A stretch of 64,000 bases of DNA, from the NCBI GenBank assembly GCA_001305115.1, contig BCAA01000004.1, positions 124,001 to 188,000 of the forward strand, read 5' to 3'. The notes under the pieces are model-generated. The model saw only the letters and a list, made by a program, of their open reading frames with translations, was not told the DNA's origin and did no database searches. Positions 40,732 through 51,527 of the stretch are shown piece after piece. The stretch's first letter is position 1. Every line of letters begins with the position of its first letter. Made by a program: the position numbers and the translations under genes. Source of the stretch: Clostridia bacterium UC5.1-1E11. Lineage in GTDB: Bacteria > Bacillota > Clostridia > Oscillospirales > Acutalibacteraceae.

Positions 40732-43432
40732 AGCCGGTCACTTTGACCATGCAGGCGTTTGGCTCGTACCTGAAACGGACAGAGCTGGATTTCCGTCTGT
40801 TGGGAGACAACCCCATTTTCTTGATTACCGGCGCCACTGGCGGCGGAAAGACGACGATACTGGACGCTATGTGCTTTGCACTCTATTGTAAGGCAACCGG
40901 CGGGCGGCGTAGTTGGGACAGTATGCGCTGTGCCGCCGCGCCGCAGGGCGCGGAAACCATGGTCGATTTTGTCTTTCAGTTGTCGGGCGAAACCTATCGA
41001 TTTACTCGGGCGCAATCCCAATATAAGGCGCGCGGGACAGGGGTTCTCAAGACAAAAGAGACGCATGCCTGTTACCGTATGGAGAATGGGGAATGGTCCC
41101 TGCTTTTAGCAGGTGCAGAATCCCGTGTGCGGGAAAAGGCAGAAGAAATCTTAGGACTGACCTGTGAACAGTTTTCGCAGGTAATCGTTCTCCCACAGGG
41201 GGACTTCCTGAAGCTGCTTCTGTCCAGTTCCCGTGAGAAAGCGCAGATGTTTCAAACCCTGTTTGCGACAGGTCGTTGGGAGCAGGCCGTTCACAACCTG
41301 AAAGAAATGGCCGCCCGATTGGGGAAGGAAGCAGGAGAGCTGGAAGCAGCGAAACGTTCCATCTTGGAGCGGGAGGGGGTGGAAACCCTTCCCCTTTTGG
41401 AAGAGCGAGAAGCTGTCCTCCGGGAAGAATTGGCCAAGGCGAAAGCAGCGCAGCTGGCTGCTTCCGTGGCGCTGCAAAAGCAAAATGGTGCATTGCGTGC
41501 AGCTGAGGCCTTGGCAGAACAGTTTACTGCATTAGAGAGACAAAAATACAGGCGCATGCATTGGAACAACAGCGGGAAGATCAGGAGAAAAAGCGCCAAA
41601 AACTGGCGTTGGCACGCCGGGCCGCAGGCGTATATCCGTACTTTACAGCATATAGGTCTGCACAAAAGGATCTCTTGACAAAACGGCAGGCATATACAGA
41701 TGCAAAGCAACAGCTGGCAAAGGCAGAAGCGGAGCAAAACGCTGCGCAAAAGCAGCTGCCCCTCGCAGAACGCTATCGTGCGGGGCTGTCGGAACTCGCA
41801 AAAGAGGAAGAACGGCTGCAGGGATTCCGCGAGAACGCCTGCAAGAGACAGGAGCTCCGGGAAAAGCAAAAGGAGCTTGCACAACGTTTTGTCTTATTGG
41901 AGAAGCAGCGGAAAGAAGCCCAGGAGCGCCTTAAAACGGCAGACCGGCAAGTTGCTGACGGCAATGCTTACATTGAAAATGCATTGCAGCAGAGCGCTCT
42001 TCTCCCGAAATTGTTGGAAGATGTACAGGGGTTGATCAAGGAGGATGCCGCAGCTTCCCTGGCAACACAGTTGCAACAGGGGATTCCCTGTCCTGTATGT
42101 GGATCGGTACAACATCCCAGGCCGGCGCAACGGAGTACGCGACTACAGGAGGCGCAAAATGCTTTACAACAGGCGCAGAAAGCGGCAAGTCTATTGGAAA
42201 GCGCGCAAAAACGGCTTCAGGAACGCCGTGCACAGCGCGAACAGGCGCAAGGAGATCTCTCCAGGTGCAATGAGAAAATCGCTTTTTTGCGCAGTGAACA
42301 GCAAACACAGGCATCCTTGGAGCAGGAGTTGTCGGACAAGTTGGGAGAGTGGAGAGAACTGTCTGCAATTGAACGCCGCGTAACCGAAGTGCGGAACCTG
42401 GCAAAGAAAAATGCCGATTTAGCCCGCCAGATTGAGGAACATGCAAATATTTCGAAACGGGCGGCAGCGGCTGCAGAAGCGGTATTGGAGAGCGCGGAGC
42501 AGGCATATCGAGAGGCAAAGGAGGCAGAGGCGGTTGCGGCCAAACAGCTTCAACAAGCCTTGGCGGACTCTGGATTGGGGAGAGACGATGATTATGCAGC
42601 GATGATGTTATCTCCGGAACAGTTGGAGGCCTTGGAGCGTGCGTTGCAGGCCTATGATGCCGCTGTGGAGAGTGTACGGCAACAGGTAAAACGATTGAAC
42701 CAGGAATTGGAAGGCAAGGATCGGCCGGATGTCGATGCGGAAAGAACCAAACAGTCTCAAGCACAAGAGGCGGCTGAGCAAGCGGCGCAGGCCGTGGGAA
42801 AACTTGAGCAAACGGCCCTTGCAGCCAAAGATTCTCTCGAACGGTTACAGAAACTGGAAGAGAAAGGGAAAAAGCTGGAAGAAAAGTACGGGCGTACAAG
42901 CCGCTTGTCAGCCCTCCTATCGGGTAAAAATTTGCGAAAGGTTCCCCTACATCAGTTTGTACTGGGGGTCATGCTGGACGATATCCTTTCTTCGGCAAAT
43001 CAATTTTTTGCTACATTGAGTTCTGGACGCTATAGTCTCAGCCGCGTAACGGCCATCACCAGCGGGAATGCCCTGGGAGGATTGGATCTGGAAGTATTTG
43101 ATGCCTATACGGGTGGAGCACGTGCGGTAGAAACCCTTTCCGGTGGAGAGCTTTTTCTCGCGTCTCTGTCCCTGGCGTTCGGTCTTTCGGATGTGGTGCA
43201 GAGTTATTCCGGAGGGGTTCATCTGGATTCCCTCTTTATCGATGAGGGATTTGGCTCCTTGGATCAGGAGACACTGGATACGGCGATGAAAGCGTTGGGC
43301 CAGTTACAACAAATGGGAAGGACCGTTGGGATTATTTCCCATGTGAGTGAATTGAAAAGCCGCATCGCGTCCCAAATCGTTGTGGGTAAAGATCGAGAGG
43401 GTGGAAGCACGGTAGTTTTTCGGAGTGTGTGA
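40728..43432 (+). CDS. sbcC: Exonuclease subunit SbcC (Rad50-like), frameshifted in this sequence
   Basis: SbcC is the SMC-like ATPase of SbcCD. N-terminal Walker A ITGATGGGKTTILDA, long coiled coils, the zinc hook CPVC (GIPCPVCGSVQHP), then the signature LSGGELFLASLSLAFGLSD and Walker B LFIDEGFGSLD at the C-terminus. As read there are two frames, 40728-41678 and from before 41561 to 43432. One extra A in the A5 run at 41542-41546 gives ERQKIQAHALEQQRED and a protein of about 901 aa. Its start overlaps the sbcD stop. Confidence 0.93.
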
Positions 43433-43573
43433 TAGAATATTTTTATATTCGAAAATGGATAAAGTGGCATTCATGTCCGTGCGGGCTAATTGTTCTCACA
43501 TGAAACACGATTCAGTAAAAAAGCAAAAGCACTTTCAAAAACAAAGACGCCTTGAATCTGAACTACCCTGAGC

Positions 43574-43929
43574 ATGGTGATTACCCTGTTGGAAAAGACT
43601 ATTGAAACCATACCAGATGGGACAGAGCGGCTCCTTCACTCGGACCAGGGTTGGCAATACCAGCACAAGCAATACCGGCGTATGCTCAAAAGAAAAGGAA
43701 TCCGGCAAAGTATGAGCCGCAAAGGCAACTGCTCGGACAACGAATTCATGGAATATTTTTTGGTTTGCTCAAAAGCGCGCTGCTTTATCTGCAAGAGCTC
43801 AAATCCGTGAAGCACTTCGAGCAGGAATGGATTGCCAATCTTGATTACTACAACAACCGGCGCATGAAGGCAAAGCGAAAGGGCGTGCTGCCTGCGATTC
43901 ACAGGCAACAAGCCCTTTCGGTTGCTTGA
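43574..43929 (+). pseudogene. IS3-family (IS150-like) transposase, 5'-deleted fragment
   Basis: Only the last part of the DDE transposase is left: HSDQGWQYQHKQYRRMLK with the second Asp, MSRKGNC, the region with the final Glu, FFGLLKS and YYNNRRMKAKRKG. The N-terminus, first Asp, orfA and recognisable ends are missing. A shift at the T6 run 43756-43761 divides what remains into two frames. It is the only clear mobile-element remnant in the window and sits between sbcC and recG. Confidence 0.88.
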
Positions 43930-44081
43930 ACAAATTTCTCTTAAAAGTATTGCCTAACTTTTTGAGGTCACTTCAAATCACGTCTGGCCGAATTTGGGGC
44001 GTTTTATCCTTGTATCCATTAGGCGGTTTAGATGGAATGAGAGGGTTCGTTGCCCATGGCGTTCTTTGCAGTGGGCAATGG

Positions 44082-46112
44082 TCAACCACCAACCAATGTT
44101 TGGAAGAGTTGATTGACTTCTGCACGCAAGCCTCGATGCTCCGGCTGCTCCAAGGCAAAATCTTGGGCTAAGATGGTACGTGCAACCTCCTGAGCCTGTT
44201 TGAGTGTTTCCAGATCCTGCGCCATATCGGCAATTTTCAAATCAGGCAGGCCATGTTGACGAGAACCGAAAAAATCACCCGGACCACGCAAACGAAGATC
44301 CTCATCGGCAATCTCGAAGCCATTTGATGTGCGGCACATCACCTGTAGGCGTGTCAGGGCCTCATCATTCTGTGCATCAGAGAGCAGAATACAGGTTGAG
44401 CGATGGGTTCCACGTCCAACGCGTCCACGCAATTGATGCAATTGAGAAAGACCATACCGTTCTGCATTTTCAATCAACATTACGACAGCATTGGGAACAT
44501 CCACTCCGACCTCTACAACCGTAGTGGAGACCAGAATATCCAATTGCCCCGAGGCGAAGTCCTCCATGACGCTCTCCTTTTCCCGCGCCTTCATGCGGCC
44601 GTGCAGAATTCCGATCCGAGTTCCGGGCATCCATTCCGTGCGGAGTTTATCCGCATACTGTAGAACGGCAGCCATATCGTTGTCGCCTTCTTCAATGGTG
44701 GGACAGATGATATAGCATTGCAATCCTTGATCGATATGCTTTTGCATATAGTGAAATGCACGTGTACGCTTTGAGCTGTCAATCGCATACGTTTCAATCT
44801 TCTGACGGCCGGGAGGTAGTTCGTCCAGCACAGAGAGATCGAGATCACCATAAATCATCAATGCAAGCGTGCGGGGGATCGGTGTCGCACTCATCACCAG
44901 AAGATGTGGATTATTTCCTTTGGACGCTAGCGCGGCGCGCTGTGCCACACCGAAACGGTGCTGTTCATCTGTGACAACCAATCCCAAATTTTGAAAAGTC
45001 ACGCCTTCTGAAAGCAGGGCATGTGTACCGATGACCAGACGAATCTCGCCCGCCTGTAGTTGTTCTGCAAGTTTTTTCTTTTTGCTTGCGGTCAATGATC
45101 CAGTCAGGCGTGCGATGGGAATATCTGCAGGGGCTAAAATGGAGGAGAGCGTTTCGTAATGCTGATGGGCAAGAATCTCTGTAGGGGCCATCAATGCGGC
45201 CTGCATCCCATTTTCCACGACATTGTAACACAATGCAGCGGCCACCGCTGTTTTTCCGGACCCCACGTCTCCCTGTACAAGACGGTTCATTGGACGTCCT
45301 CCCGTCATATCTGCCATCGCTTCCTGTACAGCGCGCTTTTGGGCATTGGTGGGCGTAAAGGGCAACAGGCGATAGAATTCCTCTGTATAGTCTTTTGTCA
45401 AACACAAAGAAGTCCGTTCTCGCTCGCGGCTTTTCATGCGTAGAAGCCCCAATTGAAGGACCAACAGCTCTTCAAAGATCATTCGATGGCGAGCTTCTCG
45501 CAATTCTTCCATGTTAGAAGGGAAATGAATTTGCTCTAAAGCATTGCGAAGCGGGCAAAGATGTTGCTGCGTGCGCAGAGGCGCAGGAATCGGGTCACGC
45601 AGGTCATGTGGAAGCAGTAAAAATGCGTGTTTGACCGCATTGGAAATCATGCGGGAACTGAGCCCCTGGGTCTGTCGGTAGATGGGAATAATGGGCGGGC
45701 AACTTTCGATTGGATAGAATTCCGGCGAGAGCATTTCACGTTTCAGAAAGTTCGCAGATAACTTTCCATAAAATAGATAGGTTTCTCCTTCGACTAACCG
45801 GTCTTTTACATAGGGATTGTTAAAAAAAGTGATCTCCAAATCACTCACACCGTCTGTCACACGGCATTTACATAACAACATCCCGCCACGTACGCGCGTT
45901 TCTGTGGGAGCGCGGTATAGGGTCGCTTGGATGGCGCACGGTTCGTTGAGAGGGGCTTCTCGAATGGGATAGGGAGAGGTCATATCCTCGTATGCGCGCG
46001 GATAGAGACGTAGCAGTGCCCCAACGCTGGGCGCCCCAATCTTTTCGAAGAGTCTGGCCCGCTTTGGTCCTACGCCTTTTAAATCCTGAATGGGCATGCG
46101 AAATAAGGACAT
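44082..46112 (-). CDS. recG: ATP-dependent DNA helicase RecG
   Basis: The product (676 aa) remodels stalled replication forks and branched DNA. The N-terminal wedge domain (LKGVGPKRARLFEKIG, OB fold) is followed by the SF2 helicase with NRLVQGDVGSGKTAVAAAL (Walker A), the DEQH box in TDEQHRFGV, MSATPIPRTLAL, GRMKAREKE, and the C-terminal QLRGRVGRG and FEIADEDLRLRGPGDFFGSRQ. ATG at 46112 follows GGAGG at five bases; an upstream start at 46148 lies in a hairpin. Follows yloV on the same strand, as in B. subtilis. Confidence 0.97.
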   Translation of the reverse strand: MSLFRMPIQDLKGVGPKRARLFEKIGAPSVGALLRLYPRAYEDMTSPYPIREAPLNEPCAIQATLYRAPTETRVRGGMLLCKCRVTDGVSDLEITFFNNPYVKDRLVEGETYLFYGKLSANFLKREMLSPEFYPIESCPPIIPIYRQTQGLSSRMISNAVKHAFLLLPHDLRDPIPAPLRTQQHLCPLRNALEQIHFPSNMEELREARHRMIFEELLVLQLGLLRMKSRERERTSLCLTKDYTEEFYRLLPFTPTNAQKRAVQEAMADMTGGRPMNRLVQGDVGSGKTAVAAALCYNVVENGMQAALMAPTEILAHQHYETLSSILAPADIPIARLTGSLTASKKKKLAEQLQAGEIRLVIGTHALLSEGVTFQNLGLVVTDEQHRFGVAQRAALASKGNNPHLLVMSATPIPRTLALMIYGDLDLSVLDELPPGRQKIETYAIDSSKRTRAFHYMQKHIDQGLQCYIICPTIEEGDNDMAAVLQYADKLRTEWMPGTRIGILHGRMKAREKESVMEDFASGQLDILVSTTVVEVGVDVPNAVVMLIENAERYGLSQLHQLRGRVGRGTHRSTCILLSDAQNDEALTRLQVMCRTSNGFEIADEDLRLRGPGDFFGSRQHGLPDLKIADMAQDLETLKQAQEVARTILAQDFALEQPEHRGLRAEVNQLFQTLVGG

Positions 46113-46146
46113 AGGTTCCTCCTTCCTATCGGTTGATAGAATCGAC

Positions 46147-46170
46147 AAAAGCCGGATTACTCCGGCTTTT
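46147..46170 (-). terminator. Hairpin just upstream of recG
   Basis: AAAAGCCGGA and TCCGGCTTTT form a perfect 10-bp stem with a 4-base loop. On the minus strand it ends in only four T, so it may attenuate transcription from yloV into recG. Confidence 0.5.
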
Positions 46171-46494
46171 GAAAAACGGTTTCATTCACTTACTGCGTAA
46201 ACACTGGACAGAATCAAAAAGGTTCCGTCCGTCCATATTGCTGAACAAATTTTTCTGAAAACTGGAAAGGCTTTTTTCTAACCGGATGACAGCATGCATC
46301 CATTCTGTAAAAAGGTTTGTACAGGCCGCACCTAGAAGATCGGCTGATCAAGGAAACAAGATATAAACCTTCCTTTATCCATCAACAGGATAGGACCGCG
46401 TTCTGAGAAGCCGGAAGCCGATTCTTTCTATCCAGCGAAGAAGATCTGTTTTACAGAAAAATTCGCGTCGGTCGTACCTTCCAACTCCGTTTGA
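46171..46494. other. yloV-recG gap
   Basis: About 320 bases with no supported gene. It is weakly palindromic (AAGGAAG/CTTCCTT near 46350-46375; CTGT/ACAG near 46450) but has no strong promoter or terminator. Confidence 0.3.
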
Positions 46495-48165
46495 TTATTC
46501 GACAGAGATGATAAAATAGTAGACGGGTTGACCGCCATTCACGAGCGTTACTTCGATGTCGCCGCTGATCTTAGATTTGATACGGTTGTATGCGTCATTG
46601 GCCTGTGCTTCAGTGATGTCAGAGCCATAAATGATGGTGATAAAAGAGGTGCTGCGGTTCACCATAGAGCGTGTCAGTTTGCTGCATGTGTGGACAATAT
46701 CCTTTTCAATCAATTCCATTTTGCCATTGCGTAACCCAAGAATGTCCCCTTCGCGGATTTTGTGCCCACCAAATTCCGAATCACGTGCAGCAAAGGTCAC
46801 GGTACCCGTTGCCACGTTGCCGGCGGCTTCCATCATGGAAACAGCATTCTGTTCGGTGGAAACATCTGGATCATAGGCTAGCATCGCAGAGAGTCCCTGG
46901 GGAATGGTGCGTGTTGGTAACACGATCACCTTGCGGTCCTTTACCAACGGCACGGTCTGTTCCGCCGCCATGATGATGTTCTTGTTGTTTGGAAGAACCA
47001 TGACCGTCTTAGCCGGAGTAGCCAGAATTGCCTCCAGAATATCATTGGTACTGGGGTTCATCGTTTGGCCGCCGCTCACTACATGGGTGCATCCCAAATC
47101 CGTGAACAGAGTTTTTAAACCATCTCCCACTGCGACGGAGACAAATCCGATCTCCTCTGTGGGCTCTACCGGCTCTAAAGGCTTCTTCTCCGCGGCTGCT
47201 TTTGCTTTAGCCGCTTCATTGGCCTCTGCAGCTTTGCGGTGCTGCTCTTTCATATTTTCAATCTTTACAGTGAGCAACTGACCGAATACCAACGCTGCCT
47301 GCAAAGCATTGCCAGGCTCTTCCGTGTGCACGTGAACCTTGATGATTTCATCGTCATCCACGACCACAACGCAATCTCCGATTCCTTCCAAATACTGGCG
47401 AAGATCCTGTGGATCTTTTTTACATGCGGGGTCACGACCCACGATAAATTCCGTACAGTAGGTGAAATGAATTTCTTGGTCAAATTCCGCCGCCGCATTG
47501 CGGAAGAATTCGTCTGCACTCAAATTGGACATATCAGCAGAGGGCTCATTTGCAATGATGGTATGATCCTTAAACACAGACATCATACCGTCAAAAATAT
47601 GGCACAAGCCTTTGCCGCCGGCATCGACTACGCCAGCCTTTTTGAGGACAGGCAACAATTCAGGAGTTTCTTCCAGTGCCTCTGCGGCGCCTTTGCAAAT
47701 GGCACTCCAAACATAAACGGGGTCATTATCGATCTCCGCGGCTGCTTTTCCCTTCTCACATGCCACACGGGAGACGGTCAGGATAGTCCCCTCTGTTGGC
47801 TTCATAACAGCCTTGTATGCTGCCTCAACGCCCATTCCTAGGGCATTGGCCAATTCGGTACCGCCGATTTCCTTCATCCCTTCTACACCCTTGGAAAATC
47901 CACGGAACAAAAGGGAGAGGATTACGCCGGAGTTCCCTCGCGCGCCGCGCAATAGAGCGGAAGCCGCTTTGTGCGCAATTTCACCCGCGCTGCCTTCCGC
48001 GTTTTCAAGCTCCCGCGCGGCAGCACCCATTGTCATACTCATATTTGTTCCAGTATCGCCGTCTGGCACAGGAAAAATATTTAATTCGTCCACAGAAGTT
48101 TTATGCTTTGCGATATTATTGGCGCCAGAAATCATGGCGTCCCGCAATTCCAATCCACTGATCAT
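46495..48165 (-). CDS. DhaL/DegV-type dihydroxyacetone kinase family protein (YloV/FakA-like)
   Basis: The product (556 aa) has an N-terminal DhaL domain (NIFPVPDGDTGTNMSMTM, GARGNSGVILSLLFRGF, VVDAGGKGL) that binds ADP-Mg2+. A middle domain has IKVHVHTEEPG, and the C-terminal DAK-type domain has VVSGGQTMNPSTNDI and VLPNNKNI. This is the FakA architecture; FakA with FakB phosphorylates exogenous fatty acids. ATG at 48165 follows GAGGGAG and a good promoter; longer in-frame starts lie in the spoVS terminator region. An Ala/Glu/Lys linker is at about 320-350. Confidence 0.92.
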   Translation of the reverse strand: MISGLELRDAMISGANNIAKHKTSVDELNIFPVPDGDTGTNMSMTMGAAARELENAEGSAGEIAHKAASALLRGARGNSGVILSLLFRGFSKGVEGMKEIGGTELANALGMGVEAAYKAVMKPTEGTILTVSRVACEKGKAAAEIDNDPVYVWSAICKGAAEALEETPELLPVLKKAGVVDAGGKGLCHIFDGMMSVFKDHTIIANEPSADMSNLSADEFFRNAAAEFDQEIHFTYCTEFIVGRDPACKKDPQDLRQYLEGIGDCVVVVDDDEIIKVHVHTEEPGNALQAALVFGQLLTVKIENMKEQHRKAAEANEAAKAKAAAEKKPLEPVEPTEEIGFVSVAVGDGLKTLFTDLGCTHVVSGGQTMNPSTNDILEAILATPAKTVMVLPNNKNIIMAAEQTVPLVKDRKVIVLPTRTIPQGLSAMLAYDPDVSTEQNAVSMMEAAGNVATGTVTFAARDSEFGGHKIREGDILGLRNGKMELIEKDIVHTCSKLTRSMVNRSTSFITIIYGSDITEAQANDAYNRIKSKISGDIEVTLVNGGQPVYYFIISVE

Positions 48166-48243
48166 TGCGAACACTCCCTCGGTAGTATTTTCTATAGCTA
48201 CGACTGTGTTTCTCTCGGTTTTCTTTAGAGATTTTATTGAAAT

Positions 48244-48272
48244 ATTATACCATATTCCCATGTGGTATTCAA
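48244..48272 (-). promoter_or_regulatory. Promoter of yloV/fakA-like gene
   Basis: On the minus strand TTGAAT (48267-48272) and TATAAT (48244-48249) are 17 bases apart. Confidence 0.8.
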
Positions 48273-48327
48273 TCAATATTATTGCCATAAAAAAGCGAAG
48301 ATAGGCGAAAGAATCGGAAGGATTCGC

Positions 48328-48396
48328 AAAAAGGGTTCCCGCGCGGTTTGACATGCCAAAAGTTCTTTGGCATGGGTACCGTGCGGGAACCCTTTT
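48328..48396 (-). terminator. Long terminator after spoVS
   Basis: An outer stem AAAAGGGTTCCCGC/GCGGGAACCCTTTT is extended by CGGT/ACCG and an inner stem CATGCCAAA/TTTGGCATG. The minus strand runs into TTTTTG. It starts 6 bases past the spoVS stop. Confidence 0.85.
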
Positions 48397-48401
48397 GTTC
48401 A

Positions 48402-48662
48402 TCATCGTTGCTCCACAATTAAGCGGATCGCTGTACGTTCTTCGCCGTCGATGACTACGCTGGCAAAAGCCGGGATACAGACAAGATCGATCCCGGCAGG
48501 GGCGAGATAGCCGCGGGCAATAGCGACTGCTTTGATCGCTTGATTTGCAGCGCCAGCACCCACGGCTTGCAGTTCTGCGCTGCCAGACTCACGGATGACC
48601 CCGGCAATCGCGCCGGCCACTGCGTTTGGTGCGGACTTTGATGACACTTTTAAAGGTTCCAT
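48402..48662 (-). CDS. spoVS: Stage V sporulation protein S
   Basis: The product has the exact family length (86 aa) and sequence (LKVSSKSAPNAVAGAIAG, AVGAGAANQAIKAVAIARGY, CIPAFASVVIDGEERTAI). SpoVS is a small Alba-like protein needed for coat assembly and septation control in spore formers. ATG at 48662 follows GGAGGG. Lies downstream of ymdB, the order known from Bacillus. Confidence 0.96.
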   Translation of the reverse strand: MEPLKVSSKSAPNAVAGAIAGVIRESGSAELQAVGAGAANQAIKAVAIARGYLAPAGIDLVCIPAFASVVIDGEERTAIRLIVEQR

Positions 48663-48802
48663 AAAGCCATCCCTCCAACATCCCTGTATTGGAAATGTAC
48701 AAAACCATTGCGGGTCTCCCAACCATATGATAAAACATTTTGTACAAAGTTTCAAGCAGAAGAGAAGAATAACTAGCAATTCTTTTTACAATTTTTCCGG
48801 GT

Positions 48803-49569
48803 CTATTCAATTTTTAACCGTTCAACAGCGATTGTTTTCCCTGTTTTTTCGTCTATTGTAAAAAGAACGCACCCCATTTCGCAGGCGCCGTCAGCAAGGT
48901 CGAACCGGACGGGCATCTTAGACCGCATCTTCTGAATGACAAGTTCGGGCTTTACACCGAGAACAGAGCGCTTGGGGCCGGTCATGCCAAGGTCAGAGAT
49001 ATAACCGGTACCGTGCTCCAAAATACATTCGTCCGCAGTCTGTACATGCGTATGGGTACCAAAAACCGCAGATACACGACCGTCCAAATAATATGCCAAG
49101 GACTTCTTTTCTCCGGTGGCCTCGGCGTGGAAATCGACCAAAGTAATTTTTGGAACGCCTTCTGCCAGAATGCGATCCGCTGCATCAAAAGGGGAATCCA
49201 TACTTTCCATATAGACGACCCCCATCAGGTTCAAAATCCCGACCTGGATACGCCCCATATCGACCACGCAATATCCGCGCCCCGGCGCCAACGATGGAAA
49301 GTTTGCAGGGCGCAAAAGGGTTTCGCAGGAATCGAAAAGGTCATAGGATTCTTTTCGGCGAAAGGTATGATTGCCAGCAGTAATCACATCCACACCGCTG
49401 TCAAACAAGAAGCGGGCAGACACGGGCGTAATCCCATTTCCATCTGCGGAATTTTCCCCGTTTGCAATGACGAGATCTACACCTTTTATTTTTTCAGTTG
49501 GGGCAGATGTGCGCGCAAAAATTTGCAGCCAATGCTGCCAACAACGTCGCCGATGGCGAGAATATTCAT
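48803..49569 (-). CDS. ymdB: YmdB-type 2',3'-cyclic-nucleotide phosphodiesterase, frameshifted in this sequence
   Basis: YmdB is a calcineurin-like phosphodiesterase acting on 2',3'-cAMP, linked in Bacillus to RNase Y. The ATG at 49569 with TAGGAGG opens MNILAIGDVVGSIGCKFLRA but stops after LKK. One extra A in the A6 run (T6 at 49489-49494) continues IKGVDLVIANGENSADG and joins the long frame with TAGNHTFRRKE, VDFHAEATGEKK and FGTHTHVQTADE. Corrected length about 255 aa. Lies between acylphosphatase and spoVS. Confidence 0.93.
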
Positions 49570-49634
49570 AATCGATAGCCTCCTAGAGCTCTTTAGCATG
49601 ATTAAAATCGGAAACATACTTAGGCGTCTTTTTA

Positions 49635-49907
49635 TCAATAGAGCACGCGAAAAGAAGTATCCGCGGCCGCCTCTGTCATCTCACGCATTTCAATGTGGTC
49701 GATCAAACTATAACCGTTTCCACGCCGGATTGCGGAAGAAAAGATTGCCACCGCTTCATTGGTACCCTGTACTTCCAGTTCTACAGCACCGTCCGCGCGG
49801 TTGCGAACCCAGCCGGATAGACCGTTCTTTCGTGCAATTTGTAGGCAGGTCCAGCGAAATCCTACGCCTTGTACGCGCCCGTATACGGTCATTTTATAGC
49901 GTGGCAT
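49635..49907 (-). CDS. acyP: Acylphosphatase
   Basis: The product (90 aa) hydrolyses acyl phosphates. The catalytic loop GRVQGVGFR (8-16, with Arg16) and the Asn in GLSGWVRNRADGAVELEVQG are intact. ATG at 49907 follows GGAGGG. Sits between rny and ymdB, where Bacillus has no gene. Confidence 0.95.
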   Translation of the reverse strand: MPRYKMTVYGRVQGVGFRWTCLQIARKNGLSGWVRNRADGAVELEVQGTNEAVAIFSSAIRRGNGYSLIDHIEMREMTEAAADTSFRVLY

Positions 49908-49936
49908 GTCCAGTTCCCTCCTTTTTTGAATGAAAA

Positions 49937-49958
49937 GAGCGGGCAGAATTGCCCGCTC
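49937..49958 (-). terminator. Hairpin after rny
   Basis: GAGCGGGCA/TGCCCGCTC, a perfect 9-bp stem with a 4-base loop, followed by TTTTC on the minus strand. It probably reduces read-through from rny to acyP or stabilises the rny mRNA. Confidence 0.7.
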
Positions 49959-49966
49959 CAAATCTC

Positions 49967-51527
49967 TTATTTTGCGTATTCGATCGCGCGGCTCTCACGA
50001 ATAATGTTGACCTTAATCTGGCCCGGATATTCGAGGTCGCTCTCGATCTTTTTACAGATGTCACGTGCCAACAGGATCATCTTATCATCGGAGATCACCT
50101 CCGGTTTTACCATCACGCGGATTTCACGGCCTGCTTGAATCGCATAGCAACGCTCTACGCCGTCAAAGGAGGAAGCAACCTCTTCCAACTTTTCCAAACG
50201 TTTGATGTAATTTTCCAGGTTTTCACGCCGTGCCCCCGGCCTTGCTGCCGAGATTGCATCTGCAGCCTGCACAATGCAGGCGATTACGGTCTTAGCCTCC
50301 ACATCGCCGTGGTGAGCCTGGATCGCATGAATAACGGTTTCGCTCTCCTTGTATTTACGCGCCACATCGACGCCGATGTCCACATGGGAACCTTCGATCT
50401 CATGGTCCAGCGCCTTGCCGATGTCATGCAACAAACCAGCGCGGCGAGCGATGGTTGGGTCGAGACCAAGCTCCGACGCAATGACACCGGAGAGATACGC
50501 GACTTCCAAGGAATGATTCAAAACATTCTGGCCGTAACTGGTGCGATAACGCAGACGGCCCAGCAATTTGACCAACTCAGGGTGAATGCCGTTGACACCA
50601 GCCTCGATGACCGCACGTTCGCCCTCCTGCTTGATGGTTGTATCCACCTCGCGGCGAGCCTTTTCAATCATTTCTTCAATGCGCGCCGGATGGATACGGC
50701 CGTCTGCAATGAGTTTTTCCAATGCAATACGGGCGACTTCGCGACGCACCGGTTCAAAGCTTGAAAGGGTGATAGCCTCCGGGGTATCATCGATAATCAG
50801 ATCCACGCCGGTCATGGTTTCAATGGTTCGAATATTGCGGCCCTCGCGGCCGATGATGCGGCCTTTCATTTCATCGTTTGGCAGCGGCACCACCGAAATC
50901 GTGGCCTCTGCCACATGGTCAGCAGCACAACGCTGAATCGCCATAGAGATGATCTCGCGGGCGGACGCCTCGGCGTCTTCCCTTGTCTGCTGCTCAAATT
51001 CCATGAGCTTGACCGCTTTTTCGTGCGTGAGCTCGTCTTCCAGATTTTTCATCAAATAGTCTTTCGCTTGTTCGACTGTAAAACCGGAAATACGCTCCAA
51101 CATTTCAAACTGGCTCTTTTTCACGGCCTCCGCTTCGGCCAACCGTTCATCCGCCTGCTTGTTTTTGTTGTTGAGGATTTCGTCTTTTGCCTCCAGGCTT
51201 TCCATTTTTTGTCGAGTGTTTCTTCCTTTTGCTGGATGCGGCGCTCTTGACGCTGAACCTCCTTGCGGCGTTCGTTCAGTTCCTTTTCAGCTTCTGCACG
51301 TTGGCGATGGATTTCATCCTTGCCTTCCAGAACAGCTTCCTTTTTCTTTGCTTCTGCGGTTTTGATGGCTTCGCTTACAATGCGTTTTGCCTCATCTTCG
51401 GCAGAGTGAATGGCAAATTCTGCCGTTTTTTGCGGTGCGCAACGCCTGCAAAGAAGGCGATTGCAGCACTGATCACAGCGCACACCAGTGCTATGACAAT
51501 ACATACGGGGATCGAAATTTGATTCAA
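49967..51527 (-). CDS. rny: Ribonuclease Y, frameshifted twice in this sequence
   Basis: RNase Y is the membrane-anchored endoribonuclease that starts mRNA decay in Firmicutes. The reading goes: membrane anchor ([23 protein letters not shown]), long coiled coil, KH domain with [15 protein letters not shown], and HD domain with [10 protein letters not shown] and LLHDIGKA. Two shifts break it: T6 at 51426-51431 (after AHRKK, before [11 protein letters not shown]) and T6 at 51205-51210 (before MESLEAKDE); each needs one more A on the coding strand. Corrected length about 520 aa. TTG at 51527 follows GGAGGT; ATG at 51554 is an alternative without RBS. Confidence 0.93.
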
